Origin: Crocinitomicaceae bacterium
Lineage (GTDB): Bacteria; Bacteroidota; Bacteroidia; Flavobacteriales_D; Crocinitomicaceae
DNA: 64,000 bases
NCBI GenBank assembly: GCA_023957475.1
Contig: JAMLHA010000007.1
Coordinates: 1-64,000, forward strand
Direction of reading: 5' to 3'
Shown: piece after piece, positions 53,060-63,388 of the stretch
How the letters are laid out: each line of letters begins with the position of its first letter
How positions within the stretch are numbered: position 1 is the stretch's first letter
The notes under the pieces: generated by a model
The model's input: the letters and a program-made list of their open reading frames with translations, nothing else
What the model was told of the DNA's origin: nothing
The model's database searches: none
Program-made: the position numbers and the translations under genes

Positions 53060-54505
53060 ATGAACGAAAAATACGAAGCAGTAATTGGTTTAGAGGTTCA
53101 TGCTCAAATGCTAACCAAAACAAAGGCTTATTCAAATGATATTAATGAATACGGTTCCCAGCCGAACACAAATGTCAGTGTAATTACGTTGGGGCATCCT
53201 GGTACTTTGCCAATGATGAACAAAAAAACGATAGAGTATGCCATTCGTTTAGGTTTAGCTTGTCATTGCAACATTGCCGATTACCAATATTTTGCAAGAA
53301 AAAACTATTTCTATCCAGATTTACCAAAAGGGTATCAAATTACGCAAGATAAAACGCCTATTTGTACAGGTGGAGAAATTGTCATCAAAGATGAAAATGG
53401 CAATGATAAATCCATTCATTTGACACGTATTCACATGGAGGAAGATGCTGGTAAAAGCATTCACGATGTGGATGTGTTTGATACATTGGTGGATTTGAAT
53501 AGAGCAGGGGTTCCTTTGTTGGAAATTGTTTCTGAGCCGGATATTAAAACATCGCAAGAAGCCTATAATTATTTGACAGAAGTTCGGAAATTGGTGCGTT
53601 ACTTAGATATTTGCGACGGAAACATGGAGGAAGGATCATTGCGTTGCGATGCCAATATTTCTGTGATGTTAAAAGGTTCTAAGGTTTATGGAACAAAAGT
53701 AGAGGTGAAGAATATGAACTCGATTCGTAACGTTCAACGTGCAATTGAATTTGAAATAGAACGCCAGATTGAAGCCATTGAAAAAGGAGAAGAAATAGCA
53801 CAAGAAACACGTTCTTTTGATGCGTTGAAAGGAATTACTATTTCCATGCGTTCAAAAGAGGCGGCAAATGATTACCGTTATTTTCCAGAGCCTGATTTGC
53901 AACCTGTATTTGTAGGAAAAGAACAAATTGAAGCTGTAAAAGGAGAAATGCCTCCATTGCCAAGAGAGTTGTTTGCTAAATATACGAAAGAATTAGGTCT
54001 TTCCGAATACGATGCGTATGTATTAACAGATACAAAAGAAGTGGCACTGTATTATGAAGCTGTTATTGAACACACTAAAAATTTTAAAGCAGCAGCCAAC
54101 TGGGTAATGGGAGATGTAAAATCATACATCAATCATAGAGGATTGGAAATAACTGATTTCCCTGTTCCTGCAAATCAATTAGCAGCAATGATTCAGTTGA
54201 TTGACGATGGGAAAGTGTCAACTTCTATCGCTTCGCAAAAAATATTCCCTGAATTAACAGAAAATCCTACAGAAAGTCCATTGAAAATTGCTGAACGATT
54301 GAATGTTATTCAAGAATCAAATTCAGATTCAATTAAAGAATATATTTTGAAAGTGATAGAGTTGAATCCAAATGAAGTTGCTCGTTACAAAGGTGGTGAA
54401 AAACAGTTGACAGGATTTTTTATGGGGCAGTTGATGAAGGTTTCGCAAGGAAAAGCAGATCCTAAACAAGCAAATCAATTGTTGCGTGAAATGTTGGAAC
54501 AATAA
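53060..54505 (+). CDS. gatB: Asp-tRNA(Asn)/Glu-tRNA(Gln) amidotransferase subunit B
   Basis: A 481-residue subunit B of the GatCAB amidotransferase, which converts Glu-tRNA(Gln) and/or Asp-tRNA(Asn). The kinase-like cradle domain starts YEAVIGLEVHAQMLTKTKAY, with CHCNIADYQYFARKNYFYPD, GSLRCDANISV and DYRYFPEPDLQP; the C-terminal YqeY-like tail ends QANQLLREML. gatA and gatC are not in the window. It is the last gene of the lpxK-punA-gatB unit and has a hairpin terminator. Confidence 0.96.
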   Translation: MNEKYEAVIGLEVHAQMLTKTKAYSNDINEYGSQPNTNVSVITLGHPGTLPMMNKKTIEYAIRLGLACHCNIADYQYFARKNYFYPDLPKGYQITQDKTPICTGGEIVIKDENGNDKSIHLTRIHMEEDAGKSIHDVDVFDTLVDLNRAGVPLLEIVSEPDIKTSQEAYNYLTEVRKLVRYLDICDGNMEEGSLRCDANISVMLKGSKVYGTKVEVKNMNSIRNVQRAIEFEIERQIEAIEKGEEIAQETRSFDALKGITISMRSKEAANDYRYFPEPDLQPVFVGKEQIEAVKGEMPPLPRELFAKYTKELGLSEYDAYVLTDTKEVALYYEAVIEHTKNFKAAANWVMGDVKSYINHRGLEITDFPVPANQLAAMIQLIDDGKVSTSIASQKIFPELTENPTESPLKIAERLNVIQESNSDSIKEYILKVIELNPNEVARYKGGEKQLTGFFMGQLMKVSQGKADPKQANQLLREMLEQ

Positions 54506-54510
54506 TTGTT

Positions 54511-54547
54511 AACGATTTGTGAATCTATGTGATTCATCGTTTTTTTT
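54511..54547 (+). terminator. Terminator after gatB
   Basis: AACGAtttgTGAATC pairs with GATTCATCGTT and is followed by a run of T residues, five bases after the gatB stop. Confidence 0.75.
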
Positions 54548-54574
54548 ACTTATTTTTGATATTTATAGACTTAT

Positions 54575-55759
54575 ATGCAATTTTTTAAGAACACCATTTT
54601 TAGTAAATTCTCAATCGCTCTATTAGCGGTAATAGTGGTAGCTTGTAATGCTTCAAATGAGCCTAACAATGAGGAGGACGGAAAAGAAAATAATTTATTT
54701 ATTTCGGGAGAAATCGGTGGAGCAGAAGGGCAAACCGTGTATTTAGAAGCTGCATCGCAAAATGGTGTCATAAACGTTGCACAATCTGTTGTGAAAAGCA
54801 ATAAATTTGATTTAGCAACCAATATACCTGGTTTAGGTGTTTATCAATTGCGTTTTGGCGAACAACCAGAAAATGCGATAATAATTACAGCAAAAGAAGG
54901 TGATAAAATTAAAATTAGCGGAGATTTATCAACTATTGCATTGGAAGCAAAAATTTCTGGTGTAGATTGGTCACAAGAGTACAAAGAATTCATGCAATTG
55001 GGAGCAGAATTTAGTAAAGCACAAAATGAATTAATGGCTTTGCAAGGAAAAGTAACACAAGAAGAGTTGGTAAAACGTTATTTGGAATTGAAAAAACCGA
55101 TGGATGATTATGCCAGAAAACAAATTGACAAAAACCCATCAAGTCCGTTTAATATGGTGTTGTCCAATTCTTTGATGCCATTGCAAGGTTTTATTGATTA
55201 TCCAGAGGAGAATATCCAAATTCTTCGAAAAATGGCAGATAGTTACATGGAAAAGTATGCGGATTCTCCGATTACTCAATCGTTGAATACACAAGTTCTT
55301 CAATTGGAATCTGGTTACAAGGAGTATGTTGAAATGAAATCTGGTAAAAAAGCTGCTCCGGATATTTTGTTGAAATCACCAGAAGGTGTTGAAATTAAAT
55401 TGTCTTCTTTGAAAGGAAAAGTAGTGTTGATTGATTTCTGGGCTTCATGGTGCGCTCCATGTCGAAGAGAAAATCCGAATGTGGTTCGTTTGTACAATAA
55501 ATATAAAAACAAAGGTTTTACAATTTATTCGGTTTCATTGGATACGGATAAATCAAGTTGGGTGAGTGCTATTGAACAAGATGGCTTGATTTGGCCCAAT
55601 CATGTTTCTGATTTAACTGGCTGGAAATCCTTTGTGGTTAAGCTTTACAGCTTCGATGCAATACCGCATACAGTGCTAGTTGGAAAAGATGGCAACATTC
55701 TTGATATAGGATTAAGGGGCAAGGCACTCGAAGACCGATTGGCCGAGCTGTTAAATTAA
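54575..55759 (+). CDS. TlpA-family thioredoxin-like lipoprotein with DUF4369 domain
   Basis: A 394-residue lipoprotein (lipobox VVAC, Cys24) with an N-terminal DUF4369-like beta domain (LFISGEIGGAEGQTVYLEAA), a helical middle region and a C-terminal TlpA-type thioredoxin domain. The redox pair is Cys293 and Cys296 in WASWCAPCRRENP, and the cis-proline segment is FDAIPHTVLV. Expected role: disulphide reduction or thiol exchange in the periplasm. It is the first of two tandem paralogues; the second starts 14 bases after its stop. Their thioredoxin domains are very similar (IEQDGLIWPNHVSDL in both). Confidence 0.9.
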   Translation: MQFFKNTIFSKFSIALLAVIVVACNASNEPNNEEDGKENNLFISGEIGGAEGQTVYLEAASQNGVINVAQSVVKSNKFDLATNIPGLGVYQLRFGEQPENAIIITAKEGDKIKISGDLSTIALEAKISGVDWSQEYKEFMQLGAEFSKAQNELMALQGKVTQEELVKRYLELKKPMDDYARKQIDKNPSSPFNMVLSNSLMPLQGFIDYPEENIQILRKMADSYMEKYADSPITQSLNTQVLQLESGYKEYVEMKSGKKAAPDILLKSPEGVEIKLSSLKGKVVLIDFWASWCAPCRRENPNVVRLYNKYKNKGFTIYSVSLDTDKSSWVSAIEQDGLIWPNHVSDLTGWKSFVVKLYSFDAIPHTVLVGKDGNILDIGLRGKALEDRLAELLN

Positions 55760-55773
55760 TTAAATGAATAAAA

Positions 55774-56883
55774 ATGAAGACAATAATAGCTGTAATATGT
55801 AGTCTGATGGTAACAATGAGTTACGCTCAAACGATAATGGTAAAAATTGAAGGTAGTATCTTTAATTCCAATAGTAAAAACATAAAATTATCTTATGCGA
55901 AATCGGATGGAACATTTGATGATTTTGGAGATGCAAGCTTAGACAAAGAAGGAAAGTTTGAAATGAGTACGAAAGTTCCTCAAAGTGATTACTATGTATT
56001 GCGTGTTGACGAGGGGGTTATCAATTTGATTTTGAGAGATAAATCAGATATTAAAGTGTATGGTGATGCTAAAGATTTTGGTCAGTTTACCAATTTTGTA
56101 AACTCTGATGAAAGTGCCGAACTGAATAGTTTTGTTCATAAAACAGCTGAATGGATTAAAAAACGAGCAGAAGCCGAACAAAAAATTAAAGCCAATCCAG
56201 AATTAGCGGCACAAGTAAACCAAGAAATGCAAACTGCTTTTCAAGCTTTTCAAAGTGAATTTATGGAGTTTTATAAACGTAATCAAAATTCACCAGCTGT
56301 AATTGCTACGTTGAACGTTATTGATGCGAGTCAAGATTTTGCCTCCTTTGAAGTGATTGTAAATTCGTTGATTGCCAATTTTGGTCAAAGTAAGAAAGTG
56401 CAAGAAATCAGTAAGATGTATGCGCAATTAAAGGAACAAAAAGATGCTGCAAATATGTTTGCTCCAGGAAAACTTGCTCCAGACTTTGAAGAGTTGATGG
56501 TCGATCGCAAAACAAAAATGAAATTATCTGATTTAAGAGGTAAAGTTGTTTTGTTAGACTTCTGGGCATCGTGGTGCGGACCATGTAGAAGAGAAAATCC
56601 GAATGTTGTAGCGGTTTATAAAAAGTACAAAGACAAAGGATTTACAGTGATGAATGTTTCTTTGGATGATAATTTAGATAATTGGAAAAGAGCAATTGAG
56701 CAAGATGGCTTGATTTGGCCTAATCACGTTTCTGATTTGAATAAATGGAACAGTGCTGTAGGTCGTATTTATCAAGTAAATTCTATTCCTTTTGCTGTAT
56801 TGATTGACAAAGAAGGGAAAATCATTGATACAAACTTGCGAGGACCAGCTTTGGAAGAAGCCGTTTCACGTTTATTGGATTAA
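55774..56883 (+). CDS. TlpA-family thioredoxin-like exported protein with DUF4369 domain
   Basis: A 369-residue periplasmic protein with a signal peptide ending SYAQ, a DUF4369-like N-terminal domain, helices, and a C-terminal thioredoxin domain with Cys268 and Cys271 in WASWCGPCRRENP. It is a paralogue of the preceding protein but has no lipobox, so it is soluble where its neighbour is membrane-anchored. The C-terminal NSIPFAVLIDKEGKIID supplies the cis-proline. lpxH starts two bases after its stop, so they may be one transcript. Confidence 0.9.
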   Translation: MKTIIAVICSLMVTMSYAQTIMVKIEGSIFNSNSKNIKLSYAKSDGTFDDFGDASLDKEGKFEMSTKVPQSDYYVLRVDEGVINLILRDKSDIKVYGDAKDFGQFTNFVNSDESAELNSFVHKTAEWIKKRAEAEQKIKANPELAAQVNQEMQTAFQAFQSEFMEFYKRNQNSPAVIATLNVIDASQDFASFEVIVNSLIANFGQSKKVQEISKMYAQLKEQKDAANMFAPGKLAPDFEELMVDRKTKMKLSDLRGKVVLLDFWASWCGPCRRENPNVVAVYKKYKDKGFTVMNVSLDDNLDNWKRAIEQDGLIWPNHVSDLNKWNSAVGRIYQVNSIPFAVLIDKEGKIIDTNLRGPALEEAVSRLLD

Positions 56884-56885
56884 TA

Positions 56886-57644
56886 ATGTCAGTAACTAAT
56901 CAACCAATAAAAATCTATTTTGCCTCTGATTTTCATCTAGGTGCACCTAATTATGAAAAGAGTTTGGAGCGCGAAAAGAAAATTGTTGCGTGGTTGGAAG
57001 AAGTCAGAAAAGATGCTACTGAAATTTTTTTAGTAGGCGATATCTTTGATTTTTGGTTTGAATACAAAAAAGCAATTCCGAGAGGTTTTGCACGTTTACA
57101 AGGAAAAATTGCAGAAATTACCGATTCAGGTATCCCAATTCATGTATTTACAGGAAATCACGATATGTGGATTTTTGACTATTTACCAAAAGAATTAGGA
57201 GTAAAACTTTATAGAGAACCAATTATTCGTGAATGGAATGGAAAGAAATTTTACATTGGTCACGGAGATGGATTGGGACCGGGAGATAAAGGGTATAAAT
57301 TCATCAAAAAAGTTTTTGCCTCACCAGTTTCACAATGGTTGTTTGCGCGACTACACCCTAATTTTGGTATTGGTTTAGCGGATTATTTTTCACGAAAAAG
57401 TAGGGCTGCAACTGGAACTACAGATGAAAAGTTTTTGGGCGAAGAAAACGAATGGTTGTATATCTATTCCAAAGAGTATTTGCAAAAAGAACACATTGAC
57501 TATTTTGTGTTTGGTCATAGGCATTTGCCACTCCAAATGCCACTTAATGAGCAATCAACATACTTCAATTTAGGGGAGTGGATTCATTACCAAACTTACT
57601 TGGTTTTTGACGGAAAAAGATGTGATTTAGCTAAATGGGTTTAG
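56886..57644 (+). CDS. lpxH: UDP-2,3-diacylglucosamine diphosphatase LpxH
   Basis: A 252-residue calcineurin-fold metallophosphatase that makes lipid X from UDP-diacylglucosamine in lipid A synthesis. Metal-binding motifs are IYFASDFHLG, LVGDIFDFWFEYK, FTGNHDMWIFDY, IGHGDGLGPGDKGYK and FVFGHRHLPL. The DFWFEY and GDGLGPGD segments are typical of LpxH. Length is normal. It begins two bases after the second TlpA gene. Confidence 0.94.
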   Translation: MSVTNQPIKIYFASDFHLGAPNYEKSLEREKKIVAWLEEVRKDATEIFLVGDIFDFWFEYKKAIPRGFARLQGKIAEITDSGIPIHVFTGNHDMWIFDYLPKELGVKLYREPIIREWNGKKFYIGHGDGLGPGDKGYKFIKKVFASPVSQWLFARLHPNFGIGLADYFSRKSRAATGTTDEKFLGEENEWLYIYSKEYLQKEHIDYFVFGHRHLPLQMPLNEQSTYFNLGEWIHYQTYLVFDGKRCDLAKWV

Positions 57645-57747
57645 TGTTATATAACAGCAATTGTTAATTTTTTCTAAAAATTTAGGCAACCGATTTTAAA
57701 TTAATTCGTAATATTGTTAGAAGATTATGAATAAACTTTAAATAACC

Positions 57748-58185
57748 ATGAAAAAGTATTACTTATTCTCATTGCTTTATGTAATTAATTTTGTTGCATT
57801 TAGTCAAGAAGAAAAGGCCTCTCCAAAGCCCGTTTTCATTGAAAAACAAAATTTGAAATCTGTACAAAACAGCACAACTCACACAGTATCATCTCCTTCA
57901 TCAAATGTTGAAAGTACACCGCAAGATGCAAATTATCCTGTGACATACAGTGTCAATGCGTCGGGTGAACAAGTTGAGTTGAATAAAGCGTATTATGAAA
58001 ACCAACTAAAATCAGTTGAGTATTTAATCAATGCAATTGATCAAAAAGTTGAATATGTTAATTCTGATCAAAACATGAGAGAGGAAGCTATTGAAAATGG
58101 ATGGTTTGAACAGATGAAATCAAACAAGAATGAGGTAGAAAAAAAAAGAGATAGTATTATTGAAAAAATTAAATCATTTAACTAG
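57748..58185 (+). CDS. Small exported coiled-coil protein
   Basis: A 145-residue protein with a signal peptide (YYLFSLLYVINFVAFSQ), a Ser/Pro/Thr-rich middle, and a C-terminal half predicted to be helical and coiled coil (YYENQLKSVEYLINAIDQKV and VEKKRDSIIEKIKSF). I recognise no family. It lies 17 bases upstream of the giant T9SS protein gene and is probably cotranscribed, so it may be an accessory factor for that surface protein (inference). Confidence 0.7.
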   Translation: MKKYYLFSLLYVINFVAFSQEEKASPKPVFIEKQNLKSVQNSTTHTVSSPSSNVESTPQDANYPVTYSVNASGEQVELNKAYYENQLKSVEYLINAIDQKVEYVNSDQNMREEAIENGWFEQMKSNKNEVEKKRDSIIEKIKSFN

Positions 58186-58202
58186 ACAAATAGTAATAGA
58201 TT

Positions 58203-61200
58203 ATGAAAAAGATTTTACTTATTCTTTCTTTAATGATATCGCAGTTATCACTTTCTCAAGTGATTCCCTGTTCTGACGCAAATCCTTTTTGTTCAAGTCA
58301 AAGTTATCAATTCCCGAATGAAGTGGGTACGATGGCTCCGTCAGGTCCTAATTATGGATGTATGACCTCTCAGCCTAATCCAGTATGGTATTATATGGAA
58401 ATTGGGACAGCTGGTACGATTCAAATAACAATTAATCAATCTACAACAGCTGGTGGATCACCAAATATTGATGTAGATTTTGCTATGTGGGGGCCTTTTT
58501 CTGATTTGACTTCTGGCTGTGCAAGTATTATGTCAGGTGCGAATCCAATTCAATCTAGTTATTCAATGTCATCAACAGAAACTATAGGTATTGGTATGTC
58601 AGGTGGAAGTAATTCATTATGCGACTTATTTTACTTTGGAGATGGGGCAACAACTCCACCAGTAGCACAAGTTGGTCAGGTTTATATTGTTTTATTAACA
58701 AATTATGGATCTGATGGTAATGGAACTCCTGGGTATCTTTCCTTTAACCAAACAGGTGGTACTGGCTCTGCCGATTGTAGTATCGTTGATCCTTGTTTAA
58801 TCAATAACTTAACTGCTACAGTTTCTGCATGCGATCCTGCAACTAACCAGTATTCTGTTACTGGTAATATTGGTGTTCAAAATCCACCAGACGCTGGTAA
58901 CTTAGTGATTACAGCTTGTGATGGCACACAAGTGGTTGTTGCTTCGGCACCATTTAATGCATCTTCTTATCCTTATACAATAAATGGATTAAACTCAAAC
59001 GGTTCTGCTTGTAATGTAACTGCAACATTTACTGATGGTTCTTGTTCGCAAGTGCTAAATTATACAGCTCCAACTTGTCCAACACCTTGTAATTTTACAG
59101 ATATTAATGTGTCCATAGGTGCGTGTGAACCTGGTAGTTTGTTCGATATAACTGGTTCTGTGCAATTTGTGAATGCTCCTTCTACCGGCCAAATGATTGT
59201 TCAAGATTGTAATGGTAATCAACAAACATTTAATGCGCCTTTTACAAGTCCAACCAATTTTGCATTAAATAACATCGTAGCTAACGGTGCTGCTTGTAAT
59301 ATAACAGCAAGTTTTACCGCAAGTCCTTCTTGTAATATTTCAATTAACTATACCAATACAACACCTTGTGATTGTGGTGCCAATATTGGTACTTTTACTA
59401 CTACAACAGATGGAAATCAATTATCAAATACACATCATGTACTTTGTTATGGTGACGGAATTCTTATAGAGGCAAATGGAGATTATACACCCGCTCCTGA
59501 AGCAACAGCTCCTCCATTAGCAGAAGGGTATGAACCAGGTATTTCATGGTTGGTTTATTCTTGTCCACCAACAATTGGATTGATACCTAACGCTACAACA
59601 GGAATTCCAGATGATCCATGTATCTTAGGAATTATTTCAAGTGAAGATTTGTTTGATCTAAATGATCAATCATGGATGGATAATTATCCTGGATTGTTTA
59701 GTAATAATACAGTTTACTTTGTTCCAATTACAATGTACAATGTTACTGAGGGGTATTATTCGTATGTTAATACTTCGTTACCATGTTACCAAACAGGATC
59801 ACCGATAGCAATTACATATTTACCTGAAATTACTCAAACAACAACTCAAGATTGTCAAGCTGGAACGGTTTCTACAACTGTTCAAGGTGGTGCTCCTGCT
59901 GTGAATGGATCTCATTTTACAGCTTCTAACTTAACTCCATCTACAGCATCTTTTGCAACCAATAATGTTGGAAACAATGGTGTTATAACTATTTCTGGTT
60001 TACAAGATGGAGATAATTACTCATTTGATATAGCGGATGCAAATGGATGTCCAATTACTATAACAGGAACATTTACAGGAGTAACAGCTTCGGATTTTAC
60101 TTATCCACAAGCTGCCTACTGTAAGGATGAGGCAAACCCTACACCAACAATCACAGGTGCAACTGGTGGTGTTTTCTCTGGAACAGCAGGTTTGGTGATT
60201 AATTCATCAACAGGTGTTATCAATATTGCATCAACACCTACAGGGACTTATACAGTAACTTATACTTCACCTGGTGCGCCTTGTAATTCTTCTACTACAT
60301 TTATAGTTACGATAAATCCTTTACCTGTTGTAACTGCAACAGATGTAGCTGTGTGTGATGGTCAAGTAGCAACATTAACGGCAAGTGGAGCAGATACTTA
60401 CTCTTGGTCACCAGCAACAGGGTTAAGTGCAACAACTGGGGCAACAGTAACGGCAATATTGTCAGCAAACCAATCTTATACAATAACTGGTACAAATGCT
60501 GCAACTGGATGTATTGGAACAGGTAATGTAAACGTAACAATTAATCCAAACCCTACGCCAGTAATTACAGGTGATTTAGAATATTGTACAGGTACTACAG
60601 CTACTATTCAAACAACGCAAACATACACAAGTTATAGCTGGTCAAATGGACAAGCAACTGCTACTGCTCAAGTAACACAAGCAAATAACCCAATTACCGT
60701 AACCGTAACTAATGCACAAGGTTGTTCTGGAACATCTCCAAACTACCTAGTTACCGAAGGAAGTGTAGTTACAACCAATTCTACTGTGACAATTTGTCAA
60801 GGTGAGAGTGCTGTTATTCATGGTGTAACGCAAACAGCACCTGGAGTTTATTCGAATACAGTTGTTTCAGGAACAGGTTGTGACAGTGTTTCAAATGTAA
60901 CTTTAGTTGTCAATAATTTACCTGTTATTAGCGCAGGAATTAATCAAGTGATTTGTGTTGGCTCACAAGTTACATTAAATGCAACAGGAGCACCTTCAAT
61001 TGTCTGGAATCCAGTTGTAACGAATAATGTGCCGTTTACACCAACTATTGGAACAACAACATATACAGCGACAGGTACAGATGCCAATGGTTGTGTTGGT
61101 ACCGGTCAAGTTCAAGTTACGGTTAATCCTTTACCAGTATTGACGCAACAACCGAATTTGGTGTATTGTAATGGAACGACAACAACAACAGTCAATTTTG

Positions 61201-63146
61201 TGAGTGATATTGCTGGAACAACTTATTCTTGGACAAATTCAAACCCTACAATAGGATTGGCTTCTGCTGGAAATGGTGATATACTAACATTTAACGCAAC
61301 AAATACAACAAATAGTGATAACGTTGGAACAATTGTAGTAACACCGACCTCACCTAATGGTTGTGTTGGTGCAACAATGACTTTTACGATTACAATTAAA
61401 CCATCACCAAAAGCAACAATTGCAAGTGATGCACAAGTTTGTATCGGTGGTACTGCTCCAATCATCACTTTTACAGCAAATACAGGCGTAGCACCATATA
61501 CTGTCACCTACAACATTAACGGAGCTACGCAAACGATAAATATTACTGGAGCAAATGCAACGGTTACAGCACCTACAACAGCTTCAGGTGTATTTAATTA
61601 CAACTTAGTGAATGTGGTAGAAGGTGGAAATGGTTGTACAGCTAATGTTACTGGATCTGCAATTGTTACAGTTTATGACTTGCCAGTTATCAATGCTGGA
61701 AATGATGCTTCTATCTGTATTGGAGGTTCTACTACAATTGTGGCAAGCGGAGCTGGAATGGGTGGTACTTATGCTTGGAACAATAACTTAGGAGCAGGTG
61801 CTTCAAAAACGGTTTCCCCAACAGTAACGACAACTTATACAGTAACTGGTACCGATAATCATGGGTGTCAAAATACGGATGATGTTGTTGTAACAATAAA
61901 TACTCCTAATGGAGTGGATGCAGGACCAAATCAAACGATTTGTAAAGGAGCAAGTGTTGTGTTAAATGCAACATCGTCAGATCCTGCTTCTACTTATGTG
62001 TGGAATAATAATATTCAGAATGGAGTGTCATTTATACCAAATCAATCGTCAACATATACAGTAACAGCGACTGATGGAAATGGATGTATATCAAATGATA
62101 ATGTGGATGTTGTTGTAAATTCATTGCCAATCATTGAAGCTGGTACAAATATTTCTGGTTGCGAAGGTGATGCGTTTGTCTTCACTGCGTCTGGAGCAGG
62201 ACAAGGTGGAACTTATGTTTGGAGTAACGGGATTACAAATGGAGTGCCTTATGTGCCACAAGCTGGAAATCAGATATTCTATGTAACAGGAACAGATGCA
62301 AATGGCTGTATTGGGCAAGACTCATTAGCTGCAAAAATTCAATCTTTCCCACAAATTAGCTTTGTAGGAGTACAAGACCAAAATTGTGCGCCTGTATCAG
62401 CAACGTTTACAAATACAACTGTATATCCTGACAACTATTCTTGTGTGTGGTATTTTGATGATGGAACAACATCTACAGGATGTGGAACGATAACTCATTT
62501 GTTTTCTTCACCAGGAGTTTATGGTGCTACTTTACAAGTAACAACAGATTTAGCAGGATGTCAAAGTACATTGTATCAACCCAACTTAATTATAGCTGAT
62601 GCAAGACCAATTGCTCACTTTACACCATCTCCACAAATTGGAACTCAAATTAACAACCAAATTTCGTTTATAAATGGTTCTTATGGTGCTGTTTCATACT
62701 ATTGGGAATTTGGAGATGGAATTGGTACATCAACAGAAGTGAATCCTACTTATACATATAGTGATGAACCAAATTGGTACAACGTAATGTTGGTTGCAAC
62801 TTCTCAAGGTGGTTGTGTTGATACAGCTTATGCGTATGTAACTATCCAAGAAGAATTGATTTTCTACGTACCAAATACTTTTACACCAGATAAAGACCAA
62901 TACAATGAGGTGTTTAAACCAATCTTTACTTATGGTTATGATCCGTATAATTATTCATTGTACATTTTTAATAGATGGGGTGAAATGGTGTTTGAATCAC
63001 ATGACACAGAAGTAGGTTGGGACGGTACTTATGGAGTAAATGGTAAAATTTGTCAAGATGGTACTTACACTTGGAAAATTGATGTGAAAACAACTGCGAA
63101 TGATGAACGTAAAACTTTTGTTGGACACGTGAATATTATTCGATAA
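58203..63146 (+). CDS. Giant surface protein with Ig-like repeats, PKD domain and T9SS type B domain
   Basis: A 1647-residue secreted protein with a signal peptide (ILLILSLMISQLSLSQ). After an N-terminal domain that begins with a cysteine-rich stretch (IPCSDANPFCSSQSY), there are many Ig-like repeats rich in Thr, Asn and Gly, recurring in the pattern PLPVI-AG-CxG-VTLxATGA (for example NLPVISAGINQVICVGSQVT, DLPVINAGNDASICIGGSTT). A PKD-like domain is at about 1530 (YYWEFGDGIGTSTEVNPTYT). The C-terminus is a gliding-motility-associated/CHU_C domain (FYVPNTFTPDKDQYNEVFKP, NRWGEMVFES), i.e. T9SS type B. A likely adhesin or matrix protein. Confidence 0.9.
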   Translation: MKKILLILSLMISQLSLSQVIPCSDANPFCSSQSYQFPNEVGTMAPSGPNYGCMTSQPNPVWYYMEIGTAGTIQITINQSTTAGGSPNIDVDFAMWGPFSDLTSGCASIMSGANPIQSSYSMSSTETIGIGMSGGSNSLCDLFYFGDGATTPPVAQVGQVYIVLLTNYGSDGNGTPGYLSFNQTGGTGSADCSIVDPCLINNLTATVSACDPATNQYSVTGNIGVQNPPDAGNLVITACDGTQVVVASAPFNASSYPYTINGLNSNGSACNVTATFTDGSCSQVLNYTAPTCPTPCNFTDINVSIGACEPGSLFDITGSVQFVNAPSTGQMIVQDCNGNQQTFNAPFTSPTNFALNNIVANGAACNITASFTASPSCNISINYTNTTPCDCGANIGTFTTTTDGNQLSNTHHVLCYGDGILIEANGDYTPAPEATAPPLAEGYEPGISWLVYSCPPTIGLIPNATTGIPDDPCILGIISSEDLFDLNDQSWMDNYPGLFSNNTVYFVPITMYNVTEGYYSYVNTSLPCYQTGSPIAITYLPEITQTTTQDCQAGTVSTTVQGGAPAVNGSHFTASNLTPSTASFATNNVGNNGVITISGLQDGDNYSFDIADANGCPITITGTFTGVTASDFTYPQAAYCKDEANPTPTITGATGGVFSGTAGLVINSSTGVINIASTPTGTYTVTYTSPGAPCNSSTTFIVTINPLPVVTATDVAVCDGQVATLTASGADTYSWSPATGLSATTGATVTAILSANQSYTITGTNAATGCIGTGNVNVTINPNPTPVITGDLEYCTGTTATIQTTQTYTSYSWSNGQATATAQVTQANNPITVTVTNAQGCSGTSPNYLVTEGSVVTTNSTVTICQGESAVIHGVTQTAPGVYSNTVVSGTGCDSVSNVTLVVNNLPVISAGINQVICVGSQVTLNATGAPSIVWNPVVTNNVPFTPTIGTTTYTATGTDANGCVGTGQVQVTVNPLPVLTQQPNLVYCNGTTTTTVNFVSDIAGTTYSWTNSNPTIGLASAGNGDILTFNATNTTNSDNVGTIVVTPTSPNGCVGATMTFTITIKPSPKATIASDAQVCIGGTAPIITFTANTGVAPYTVTYNINGATQTINITGANATVTAPTTASGVFNYNLVNVVEGGNGCTANVTGSAIVTVYDLPVINAGNDASICIGGSTTIVASGAGMGGTYAWNNNLGAGASKTVSPTVTTTYTVTGTDNHGCQNTDDVVVTINTPNGVDAGPNQTICKGASVVLNATSSDPASTYVWNNNIQNGVSFIPNQSSTYTVTATDGNGCISNDNVDVVVNSLPIIEAGTNISGCEGDAFVFTASGAGQGGTYVWSNGITNGVPYVPQAGNQIFYVTGTDANGCIGQDSLAAKIQSFPQISFVGVQDQNCAPVSATFTNTTVYPDNYSCVWYFDDGTTSTGCGTITHLFSSPGVYGATLQVTTDLAGCQSTLYQPNLIIADARPIAHFTPSPQIGTQINNQISFINGSYGAVSYYWEFGDGIGTSTEVNPTYTYSDEPNWYNVMLVATSQGGCVDTAYAYVTIQEELIFYVPNTFTPDKDQYNEVFKPIFTYGYDPYNYSLYIFNRWGEMVFESHDTEVGWDGTYGVNGKICQDGTYTWKIDVKTTANDERKTFVGHVNIIR

Positions 63147-63167
63147 ATAATTTGTGAAATTTTAATG

Positions 63168-63196
63168 AAAAAGGAGAGATTTTGTCTCTCCTTTTT
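63168..63196 (+). terminator. Terminator after the giant surface protein gene
   Basis: AAAAAGGAGAGA and TCTCTCCTTTTT form a perfect 12-bp stem with a 5-base loop, 21 bases after the stop. Confidence 0.88.
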
Positions 63197-63336
63197 ACAT
63201 TTTTGCTATTTAGAATTATTCTTATTAAACCACGTTATGAGCTCTAATCTATTGATAAATAAGCTAGTTTGTCTTTTTTGATGAGTTGAGTTTTTTATAA
63301 AATAAGGGTTGTCTCTTTTGGGTTGGTCAAAATGTC

Positions 63337-63367
63337 TTGCATAGTGTATTTAGAAACATTAAATTTG
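63337..63367 (+). promoter_or_regulatory. Promoter of the nuo operon
   Basis: TTG at 63337-63339 and TAAATTTG at 63360-63367 with a 20-base spacer fit the consensus. nuoA starts 22 bases downstream. Confidence 0.6.
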
Positions 63368-63388
63368 CTCGGATAATTTTTAAAAGTT

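Noticed and set aside
61223..61507. A 94-residue minus-strand frame inside the giant surface protein gene
   Set aside because: It is antisense to a repeat-rich coding region and results from its biased codons.
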